Shown here in pieces: positions 1 to 5,920 of a stretch of DNA of 12,019 nt. Under the pieces are notes generated by a model, which made no database searches, was not told the DNA's origin, and saw only the letters and a list, made by a program, of their open reading frames with translations. The DNA comes from Prevotella sp. (GTDB taxonomy: Bacteria; Bacteroidota; Bacteroidia; Bacteroidales; Bacteroidaceae): contig JAFRMM010000224.1 of NCBI GenBank assembly GCA_017430675.1, positions 1 through 12,019 on the forward strand, written 5' to 3'. The number at the start of each line of letters is the position of its first letter. The first letter of the stretch is position 1. Both the position numbers and the translations under genes were made by a program.

Positions 1-26
1 ATAAAAGCTGTTTCCATGTATTCCAT
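1..26 (-). CDS. Possible 5' end of a leftward gene leaving the window
   Basis: On the minus strand an ATG at 26-24 opens a frame reading MEYMETAF to the window edge, with a second in-frame ATG at 17-15. It lies about 17 nt downstream of a -7 box (44-51), a normal leader length for this genome type. Only eight codons are visible, so no function can be given. The case rests on promoter placement and on the operator-like repeats just upstream. Confidence 0.35.
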
Positions 27-43
27 ATTATGTTTTGACGGTG

Positions 44-51
44 CAAAAGTA
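44..51 (-). promoter_or_regulatory. Leftward promoter, -7 box TACTTTTG
   Basis: The minus strand reads TACTTTTG, matching the Bacteroidetes -7 consensus TAnnTTTG. No TTTG-like -33 box lies 19-21 bp upstream. That position is instead occupied by the repeated motif at 71-78, which suggests a promoter that depends on an activator. Confidence 0.5.
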
Positions 52-55
52 CAAT

Positions 56-85
56 CCGCCAGCGAGGCGGATGTCTCACTGGCGG
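56..85 (-). terminator. Hairpin after the regulator gene, possible weak terminator
   Basis: Arms 56-66 (CCGCCAGCGAG) and 75-85 (CTCACTGGCGG) pair with one mismatch around an 8-nt loop. It lies 27 nt past the stop codon of the regulator gene. The minus-strand tail is ATTGTACTTTT, not a clean T-run, so this may be a weak terminator, or the symmetry may arise from the overlapping direct repeats. Confidence 0.35.
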
Positions 86-111
86 AAAAATATGTCTCAA
101 ATTTGGAAAAA
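71..111. repeat. Tandem 20-bp motif with 21-bp period, likely AraC-type operator
   Basis: ATGTCTCA-N5-GGAAAAA occurs at 71-90 and again at 92-111, with 15 of 20 positions identical and exactly 21 bp between equivalent bases, which is two helical turns. Directly repeated half-sites with this spacing are the classic layout for AraC-family activators, as in araI1/araI2 of E. coli. The promoter-proximal copy covers the -33 position of the promoter at 44-51, and the gene just upstream encodes an AraC-type regulator. Binding by that protein is an inference. Confidence 0.55.
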
Positions 112-1785
112 CTATATTTTGCGGTATTCAGAAGGTGACATACCGTAGGCGTTGCGGAAAAGACGGGCCAGGGTGGCACGGCTGGGGATGCCAGAGAGTT
201 CGCCGATGATGGCGACGGGGTCGTCGGTGGTCTTCAGCAGACGGGCGACGTGTTCCAGACGGTAGCGGGTGATAAAGTCACCTGGGGTCTCGCCTTTCGA
301 GCATTGGCGGATGGCCTGCTCCAAATACTTCGCGTTGGTGCCGAGTAACCGTGCCAGCGAGTCGCGGTTCAGCGTCTCGTCGGTGTAGGGCTTCTGTTCG
401 TCCATGAGTGTGCAGAGATGGCGGAAGAGTTGCTGCTCGGCAGTCAACTGTTCCTCGGGCGCGGCCTGCAACTGTGCCATCTCCTGCTGCTCTTCCTGAC
501 GGCGCTGCTCTATCTCCTCGTAGAGTTTACGGTTCTTAGCCGTCAATACCTTATTATATTTATAGGAGCGCCAGAGCAACCAGGCGATGAGCAGACAGAC
601 GAGGATGGCGGCAACGAGAATGATGCGGTGGACGGTGAGCGAATGTTGCTTGTCGATGATCTCAGTCTCCTGACGCTTGATTTCCTGCTGCTGTTCCATG
701 TCGGCCCGCCGCTCCTGCAAACGCACGGAATCTGTCAACTGGCGTATGCGGTTTCCCAAGGCCAGGGCCTCAGTGGTACGCCCGGCCTTTTGCAGCGCAT
801 CGTATTCGAGCGACATGCGGGAATTGATATAGGCGCTGGAAAGTGGGCCGCCCGCAGCACGATAGATGGAGTCGGACTGGCGGTAGAGACGGATGGCCTC
901 ATCGTAACGGTTGGTCATAGCCAGATAGCGGCCTTCGACGAAAATGTCGGTATGCGACAGTCCCTCGGTCTGGCGGTGTTTGAGGTATAGGGCCTCGGCC
1001 TTGTCGCTCCGTCCATTAGCGGCATAGACCATTGCCTGACTGATGGTCACATTGTTCCGACGGAACTGGAGCACTTTATCAGGCACCTCGGGGCTGCGCT
1101 CCAATCGGGCCAGCGCCGTGTCGCCCTTCGCTATCAAGTCCATTGCCTTTTCCGGCTTTCCATGCTCAAGGTAGAAGTCTGAGGTTTCCAGAATGTTATA
1201 GAATAGAGGGTCTATCTCCCAGTAGCCCTTAGGTTGCGTCATGCCCTTCATCAGGATGTCGATGCTCTCCAAATACAGACGCTCAGCCTCGTCGGGGTGC
1301 CCTGTATGTATTTCGCACTCTGCCTTACGTGTCAGCGCACTGCTGCGCATCGTCAGAGCCACCTGACTTGTGTCATTCTCCACGTCAGCCAAAATCTCGT
1401 CAGCCATTTCGTTGGCTTTTCCGTACTCGCCGTTTTCCTCGTACCACTTGACCATCACCATAAGGGCTGAATAATAGGTCTTACTCTTGCGTTTCACACC
1501 AGTATCGGCCAAGGCCTGTTCGCCGTAAAACGCCGCCATCCGCTTCTGCCCGATATTCCAATAAATGTTTACCCTTAAGAGGTTGGCATCAGATGCAGAG
1601 AAAACACCCGTCTGCTCAGCACTGTCCACCAGCGCCAACGCCTGTTCAGAGTTCTTGAACATCAGTTCTTTCAGTTCGTCGGTCACCCTGTCCGCCTCCA
1701 CGCTGCGGTCAGGCTTCGTGCACGCCACAGCCAGAAGCAGCATGGCGAACAGCATTAAGACTACATTATTTATTCGCTCTTTCAT
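112..1785 (-). CDS. TPR-containing transmembrane AraC-family transcriptional regulator
   Basis: A 557-residue regulator. Residues 1-22 form a hydrophobic signal ending in LLAVAC, so C22 could be lipidated. Residues about 35-350 are helical and TPR-like (for example around 155-176, 200-222 and 251-270), giving a probable periplasmic sensor. A coiled-coil-like stretch (355-380) leads to one membrane span (387-405), a charged linker rich in E and Q (415-450), and a C-terminal AraC-type double helix-turn-helix (about 470-557) ending in GMSPSEYRK. The architecture implies sensing outside and DNA binding inside, without a phosphorelay; such one-protein TPR-AraC regulators are common in Bacteroidales. 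The start ATG lies 24 nt from a TACCTTTG -7 box. The likely target is the leftward promoter at 44-51 with the repeats at 71-111. The ligand is unknown. Confidence 0.85.
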   Translation of the reverse strand: MKERINNVVLMLFAMLLLAVACTKPDRSVEADRVTDELKELMFKNSEQALALVDSAEQTGVFSASDANLLRVNIYWNIGQKRMAAFYGEQALADTGVKRKSKTYYSALMVMVKWYEENGEYGKANEMADEILADVENDTSQVALTMRSSALTRKAECEIHTGHPDEAERLYLESIDILMKGMTQPKGYWEIDPLFYNILETSDFYLEHGKPEKAMDLIAKGDTALARLERSPEVPDKVLQFRRNNVTISQAMVYAANGRSDKAEALYLKHRQTEGLSHTDIFVEGRYLAMTNRYDEAIRLYRQSDSIYRAAGGPLSSAYINSRMSLEYDALQKAGRTTEALALGNRIRQLTDSVRLQERRADMEQQQEIKRQETEIIDKQHSLTVHRIILVAAILVCLLIAWLLWRSYKYNKVLTAKNRKLYEEIEQRRQEEQQEMAQLQAAPEEQLTAEQQLFRHLCTLMDEQKPYTDETLNRDSLARLLGTNAKYLEQAIRQCSKGETPGDFITRYRLEHVARLLKTTDDPVAIIGELSGIPSRATLARLFRNAYGMSPSEYRKI

Positions 1786-1809
1786 TGTCGCTTATTTACT
1801 AATTCGCTG

Positions 1810-1817
1810 CAAAGGTA
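1810..1817 (-). promoter_or_regulatory. -7 box TACCTTTG of the TPR-AraC regulator gene
   Basis: The minus strand reads TACCTTTG, 24 nt upstream of the regulator's ATG. A weak -33-like TTCG lies at 1838-1841 with 20 bp between the boxes, right beside the terminator T-run of the upstream unit. Confidence 0.55.
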
Positions 1818-1839
1818 TGAAATCTTATCGATAATTACG

Positions 1840-1861
1840 AAAAAAAGGAGTTAAAACTCCT
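1840..1861 (-). terminator. Leftward intrinsic terminator upstream of the regulator gene
   Basis: The minus strand reads AGGAGT, loop TTTA, ACTCCT, then six T. The six-pair stem (1846-1851 with 1856-1861) followed by a T-run is a standard intrinsic terminator. It faces left but lies upstream of the regulator's promoter, so it must end some other leftward transcript that starts within 1862-2470. The small ORF at 1878-1949 is the best candidate. Confidence 0.5.
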
Positions 1862-1877
1862 GCCTCCACCCCCTAAA

Positions 1878-1949
1878 TCAGAACACGTCGGAGTCAGGCC
1901 CCGTTGTGCTTAAAACGATGAATATTTGATAAGCGTGAAACAGGTTCAT
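1878..1949 (-). CDS. Possible 23-residue small ORF
   Basis: The minus-strand ATG at 1949 opens 23 codons; the peptide begins MNLFHAYQIFIVL, continues through an STTGP turn and ends in SDVF before TGA. The N-terminal half is hydrophobic. A T-run terminator begins 16 nt after the stop, which supports a transcript ending here. No good TAnnTTTG box or strong ribosome-binding site was found upstream. It could be a real small peptide, the tail of a degraded gene, or part of a non-coding RNA. Its function is unknown. Confidence 0.25.
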   Translation of the reverse strand: MNLFHAYQIFIVLSTTGPDSDVF

Positions 1950-2103
1950 CTTATTCTCGCATCTTTTCAAAATGGATGTGAATATAATAACTAGCACTTC
2001 TGACATAACTAACACTAATTACTGAATGTCAAGTAGTTACAATAAAATATATCTGACACCTAACTAACACTGGAACTTACACTTAATATAACATGGCTTA
2101 TCA

Positions 2104-2130
2104 GAAAAATCCCAAGGCTTGGGACGTTTC
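2104..2130. repeat. Hairpin inside the palindromic element
   Basis: GAAA-aa-TCCCAA-ggc-TTGGGA-cg-TTTC pairs as a six-bp inner stem and a four-bp outer stem separated by a small internal loop. It sits at the left edge of the element's centre. Its role is unknown. Confidence 0.4.
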
Positions 2131-2211
2131 TAAAGAGGCACTTTAGCGTCGTAAAGTGGCACTTTAGCACTGAAAAGCAGTACTTATTTCCCAAAAAGTA
2201 CCACTTTAGCA
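2131..2211. repeat. GGCACTTTAGC repeats in the centre of the palindromic element
   Basis: TAAAGwGGCACTTTAGC occurs at 2131-2147 and again at 2152-2168, exactly 21 bp apart. A diverged copy (AAAGTACCACTTTAGCA) lies at 2195-2211. The second copy is itself near-palindromic (TAAAGTG-g-CACTTTA), and GTACTT (2179-2184) pairs with AAGTAC (2196-2201). The density of dyads suggests protein binding or folded RNA rather than coding sequence. Confidence 0.5.
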
Positions 2212-2474
2212 TTACATTCTCGAGAGAATTTGGTCAGTGCTAGTTACAGTGTAAGTTAAGTGTAAGATATAATTGGCTGTAACCTATTGATTATCAATAA
2301 TAAGTGTTAGTTATGCTAGTTATGTCACTTAATTATGCTTAATCAAAACAAAATAGAACAGATTATCATACTGTAACCCACGTTCTCATCTTCTGTTTTT
2401 TGCTAAATCATTAAAATATTCTTAAATAGGTGCAGATTTCTCTGTTATTCCTCGAACGATTACGCAAAAATCCG

Positions 2475-2482
2475 TATCTTTG
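2475..2482 (+). promoter_or_regulatory. -7 box TATCTTTG of the kinase/GH2 operon
   Basis: This is a perfect TAnnTTTG match, 41 nt upstream of the ATG at 2524. The last base of the box is the first base of an in-frame GTG at 2482, so that GTG would precede the expected transcript start. This is the main reason for choosing the ATG at 2524. Confidence 0.6.
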
Positions 2483-2523
2483 TGCTTGTATTTACTAACC
2501 ATAAAACTTTTCGTCTTGTAACA

Positions 2524-3345
2524 ATGAAGATAGGAATAGATCTAGGCGGAACCAACATGCGCGTGGCGCTTGTGGATGGCGACATGATCCGCAAGCGTGT
2601 CATCCGCCCCTGTCCTGCCAAGGAGGCGGAAGCCGTGGTGACTGGTCAGTTGTTGGATCAGATCCGCGAGGTGATGAACCCAGAAGTGACGGGCATCGGT
2701 GTGGGTGTGCCCTCCGTGGTCGATGCGGAACAGGGCATCGTGTATAACGTGGCGAATATCCCTGCGTGGCAGGAGGTGCATCTGAAGGAGATTCTCGAGA
2801 AGGCGTTTGGCATTCCTGCGAGCATCAACAACGACTCCAACTGTTTCACCCTCGGCGTGAGTGTCTTTGGCGAGGGCAAGGCTTTCAAGAACATGGTGGG
2901 TGTCACGATGGGAACGGGCATCGGCTCTGGCATCATCATCGACGGCAAACTCTATGGCGGCCGAAACACGGGTGCTGGTGAGATTGGCGCCCTGCCGTAT
3001 CTCACAATGGACTACGAGCACTACTGTTCGAGCGGGTTCTTCACGAAGTTCCATGGCCGCACGGGAAAGGAGTTTGGCGAACTCGCCAGTCATGGCGATC
3101 CCAAGGCCCTGGCTGTCTGGCAAGAGTTTGGCCAGCATGTGGGCGACCTGATGCAGGTGGTGCTCTACACCTATGATCCTGATGCCATCATCATCGGTGG
3201 TGGTATTGCCTCGGCTTTCTCTTATTTCGAAAAGGCCATGTGGGAACAGTTGTCAAAGTTCCCTTATCCTGAGACGGTGAAACGTATTCAGATCCTCCCG
3301 TCGTCGCTCGAGGATGCCGCCCTCTTAGGCGCCTCGGCACTGTAA
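2524..3345 (+). CDS. ROK-family sugar kinase lacking the zinc motif
   Basis: A 273-residue cytoplasmic protein of the ROK family, which phosphorylates hexoses with ATP. It shows the phosphate loop DLGGTN (6-11), the catalytic aspartate D104 in NNDSN, the second phosphate-binding stretch GTGIGSG (130-136), the sugar-contacting glutamate E153 in GEIG, and the adenosine-region glycines in IIIGGGIAS. Canonical ROK kinases follow GEIG with a histidine and then a CxCGxxGCxE zinc cluster. Here the histidine is alanine (A156) and only one cysteine remains in HYCSSGFF, with the segment shortened. The start is the ATG behind the promoter; the upstream GTG falls in the -7 box. It is probably co-transcribed with the GH2 gene 31 nt downstream, so a sugar released by that enzyme, such as a hexosamine or mannose, is a plausible substrate. 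The substrate itself cannot be read from sequence. Confidence 0.85.
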   Translation: MKIGIDLGGTNMRVALVDGDMIRKRVIRPCPAKEAEAVVTGQLLDQIREVMNPEVTGIGVGVPSVVDAEQGIVYNVANIPAWQEVHLKEILEKAFGIPASINNDSNCFTLGVSVFGEGKAFKNMVGVTMGTGIGSGIIIDGKLYGGRNTGAGEIGALPYLTMDYEHYCSSGFFTKFHGRTGKEFGELASHGDPKALAVWQEFGQHVGDLMQVVLYTYDPDAIIIGGGIASAFSYFEKAMWEQLSKFPYPETVKRIQILPSSLEDAALLGASAL

Positions 3346-3376
3346 ATGAGGAATTAGAAATTTGAAATTAGAAATT

Positions 3377-5884
3377 ATGATTACCAAGATAATTAGAAGA
3401 CTCTTGATGGCTTTGCCTTTGATTCTTTGTCCATTGTCCATGAGTGTAGCGCAGACTCAAGTGTTGAGTGATGGCTGGAAAGTGCAGAGTTCCCGGCCCA
3501 AGAAATCGTATAAGGCCCAGGTGCCTTCCACCGTGATGGGTACGCTCACCCAGAACGGTCTCTATAAGGGCATCCTCGAGGGCCTGAACTATAAGCAGTA
3601 CGACACCAAGCCCTTCGACTGTTCATGGTGGTACCGTCGAGACTTCACGCTGAAGGATCTCAGTAGTTCCGAACACGTGCTGTTGGTCTTCGATGGCATC
3701 TGTTATCGCGCCAATGTCTTTGTCAATGGCACGCAGATAGCCTCGAAGGATACACTCTGCGGCTCGTTCCGTAGGCATGTGCTCGACATCACCGCCGTCG
3801 CCAAGGCCAAGAATAAATTAGAGGTGGAGGTGTTCCGTCCCCAGCCCGGTGATCCTAACATCGGTTTCGTGGATTGGAACCCGCGTCCCCTCGACGAGTC
3901 GATGGGTATCTTCCGTGAGGTACGTGTCGTCCGTACGGGTGATGTCGCCATCGGCGAGGGCAGCGTGGAGTCGAAGATTGACCTCAAGACCCTCGATGAG
4001 GCGTGGCTCACTGTGCGTGCTACGCTCCGCAACCTCTCTGACAAGACCGTCAATGGTGAGGTGCGTGGAAAGTTTGATGGCCGTGAGTTCTCTGCGCCAG
4101 TCACCCTCGCCCCTAAAGAGGTGCGCGACTTCAGCGTTAGCGGTCTCGAGGCCCTCCACGTGCAGCATCCCCGTCTGTGGTGGTGTCATAACATGGGTAA
4201 GCCCGAACTCTACGACATGACACTGGAGTTTGTTATTAATAATAAGGTGTCCGATGATGAACAACTCACCTTTGGCATCCGTGAGGTGAAGGACTATTAC
4301 ACCTCTGAGGGTTTCCGTGGGTTTATGCTCAACGGCAAACCTGTGCTCATCCGTGGTGCAGGATGGACGGATGATATCTTTCTGCGCGACACGCCAGAGA
4401 CCAACGAACTGCAGGTGCGCTATGTGCGTGACATGAACCTCAACTGCATCCGCTTCGAGAATATCTGGGGTACCTCACAGAATATCTATGACCTCTGCGA
4501 CCGTTACGGTCTGCTCGTGCTCACGGGCTGGAGTTGTCAGTGGGAGTGGGCTGAGTATCTGGGCAAACCCATCGACAAGAAATATGGTGGCATCGTCAGT
4601 CCTGAGGATATCGCCCTCATCAGCCGTTCGTTTGGCGATCAGGTGCGCTGGCTGCGTCGTCACCCCAGCATCATCGCCTGGTTCGTAGGCAGTGACCTCC
4701 TGCCGCATCCTGATCTTGAGCGCAGGTATATTGATATCCTGAAGCGTTCTGATAACCGTCCGCATCTCATCTCTGCCGCCAACACGAAGAGTGAGGTGTC
4801 TGGTCTCTCAGGCATGAAGATGGCTGGGCCATACGACTATGTGGCGCCTAACTACTGGTATCTCGAGCAGGCCCCGGGTGGTGCCTTCGGCTTCAATACC
4901 GAGACGGGCATTGGTGCCCAGATCCCTGTGCGTGAGTCGTTGGAGAAGATGATCGGCAAGAACCTCTGGCCCCTCAACGATGTGTGGTACTATCACTGCA
5001 CCGTCTCTGCCACGGCCATGAACAATCTCGACCGTCTGCAACAGGTCATCAAGGGCCGCTATGGTGAGCCTACGGGTCTGGAGGACTTCCTGCATAAAGC
5101 AGACCTCGTGAACTACGACGGTACACGCGCCATGTTCGAGTCGTTCCGTTGCAACGTGCCTCGTGCCACGGGTATCGTACAGTGGATGCTCAACTCCGCC
5201 CGTCCCGGTCTCTACTGGCAACTCTACGACTACTACTTCGTGCCCAACGCCTCGTATTACTCTGTGAAGAAGGGCAATGCCCCGTTGCAGTTGGTCTATG
5301 ACTATGCCAAGCGCACTGTCTTTGCCGTCAATGAATTGCAGGATATGCGCCAGTTGCAGGCTTCGATGAGTCTTTATGCTCTTGATGGGACACTCATCGC
5401 TGAGCGCACCCAGCCCGTCTATGTGGCACCTTATTCTTCCGTGAAGACCTTCGATATCCCCTCTGCAGAGGGTGTGTCGTTCCTCTTCCTCACATTGAAG
5501 GACTGCCAGGGAAATGTCGTGGTCCGCAACGAATACGCCCTCTCGTCTGTGGCTGACGAATACGACTGGAGCACCTCCGACTGGTACAAGACGGAGTTTA
5601 CGCGCTTTGCCCAGTACCAGAGCCTCGCACAGTTGCCCAAGGCCGACGTGCAGATCAAGGCGAAGGACTACAAGGACGGTCGTCTGACGCTGACCTTGGA
5701 GAATACCTCCAACCGTGTAGCCTTCTTCATCCGTCTCTCAGCGAAGGATGCCACTGGCAACCTCATCGTCCCCGCCTTCTGGAGCGACAACTACATCAGT
5801 ATCCCGCCTTGTGGGGAGATACGGATCACCTGCGATCTCTCTGAAGAGCCGCAAACGGTCACCCTCGATGGCTGGAACTTATAA
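3377..5884 (+). CDS. Secreted GH2 hydrolase of the exo-beta-D-glucosaminidase type
   Basis: An 835-residue enzyme with a signal peptide (1-25, likely cut after SVA), so probably periplasmic. An N-terminal galactose-binding-like domain (about 35-190, with WWYRRDF and VFVNG) is followed by an immunoglobulin-like domain, a TIM barrel (about 305-600, opening near VLIRGAGWTDDIFLRD), and C-terminal beta domains. The usual GH2 Asn-Glu acid/base pair is replaced by Ser-Asp (D440 in FVGSD), and the nucleophile is E509 in FNTETG. This Ser-Asp dyad with a downstream Glu marks the CsxA exo-beta-D-glucosaminidase subfamily, which also includes plant-type endo-beta-mannosidases. Either GlcN-releasing or mannosidic activity is therefore possible. 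The ATG at 3377 was chosen over an in-frame TTG at 3362 because it gives a clean signal peptide. It forms an operon with the upstream ROK kinase and ends in a strong terminator. Confidence 0.8.
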   Translation: MITKIIRRLLMALPLILCPLSMSVAQTQVLSDGWKVQSSRPKKSYKAQVPSTVMGTLTQNGLYKGILEGLNYKQYDTKPFDCSWWYRRDFTLKDLSSSEHVLLVFDGICYRANVFVNGTQIASKDTLCGSFRRHVLDITAVAKAKNKLEVEVFRPQPGDPNIGFVDWNPRPLDESMGIFREVRVVRTGDVAIGEGSVESKIDLKTLDEAWLTVRATLRNLSDKTVNGEVRGKFDGREFSAPVTLAPKEVRDFSVSGLEALHVQHPRLWWCHNMGKPELYDMTLEFVINNKVSDDEQLTFGIREVKDYYTSEGFRGFMLNGKPVLIRGAGWTDDIFLRDTPETNELQVRYVRDMNLNCIRFENIWGTSQNIYDLCDRYGLLVLTGWSCQWEWAEYLGKPIDKKYGGIVSPEDIALISRSFGDQVRWLRRHPSIIAWFVGSDLLPHPDLERRYIDILKRSDNRPHLISAANTKSEVSGLSGMKMAGPYDYVAPNYWYLEQAPGGAFGFNTETGIGAQIPVRESLEKMIGKNLWPLNDVWYYHCTVSATAMNNLDRLQQVIKGRYGEPTGLEDFLHKADLVNYDGTRAMFESFRCNVPRATGIVQWMLNSARPGLYWQLYDYYFVPNASYYSVKKGNAPLQLVYDYAKRTVFAVNELQDMRQLQASMSLYALDGTLIAERTQPVYVAPYSSVKTFDIPSAEGVSFLFLTLKDCQGNVVVRNEYALSSVADEYDWSTSDWYKTEFTRFAQYQSLAQLPKADVQIKAKDYKDGRLTLTLENTSNRVAFFIRLSAKDATGNLIVPAFWSDNYISIPPCGEIRITCDLSEEPQTVTLDGWNL

Positions 5885-5887
5885 CGA

Positions 5888-5919
5888 AAATCCCCCGCTC
5901 GAAACCGAGCGGGGGATTT
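5888..5919. terminator. Bidirectional terminator between convergent GH2 genes
   Basis: A perfect 14-bp stem (5888-5901 with 5906-5919) containing CCCCCGCTCG closes on the loop AAAC. T-rich tails follow on both strands. It lies 3 nt past the stop of the rightward GH2 gene and 1 nt from the stop of the leftward one, so it can serve both. Confidence 0.9.
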
Positions 5920-5920
5920 C

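Larger units (their letters stand above)
1987..2323. repeat. Palindromic intergenic element with imperfect inverted arms, MITE-like
   Basis: The left arm (about 1987-2084) and right arm (about 2235-2323) are imperfect reverse complements, roughly three quarters identical where aligned by eye, around a centre of about 150 bp. Each arm is studded with variants of TAACTnnCACT. On the plus strand they lie at 1987-1998, 2005-2016, 2060-2071 and 2072-2083. On the minus strand they lie at 2236-2248, 2248-2259, 2303-2314 and 2314-2323 (the last partial). No ORF and no clear target-site duplication were seen. It may be a non-autonomous mobile element, an array of protein-binding sites, or an RNA-forming repeat. 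The rest of the gap, 2324-2474, is AT-rich and shows nothing recognisable. Confidence 0.55.

Noticed and set aside
2131..2211. CRISPR array
   Set aside because: Only two good copies and one diverged copy, spaced 21 bp start to start, leave almost no spacer, and no cas genes are present.
1987..2323. Replication origin with iterons
   Set aside because: The repeated sites are iteron-like, but there is no replication initiator gene or DnaA-box cluster, and the surroundings are ordinary chromosomal genes.
2482..2523. N-terminal extension of the first ROK kinase from a GTG start
   Set aside because: The GTG overlaps the last base of the -7 box, and the extra 14 residues are not part of the ROK fold, which begins at MKIGIDLGGTN.
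2542..3138. Leftward 198-codon open frame opposite the first ROK kinase
   Set aside because: It is antisense to a real kinase gene and histidine- and arginine-rich with no recognisable domain.
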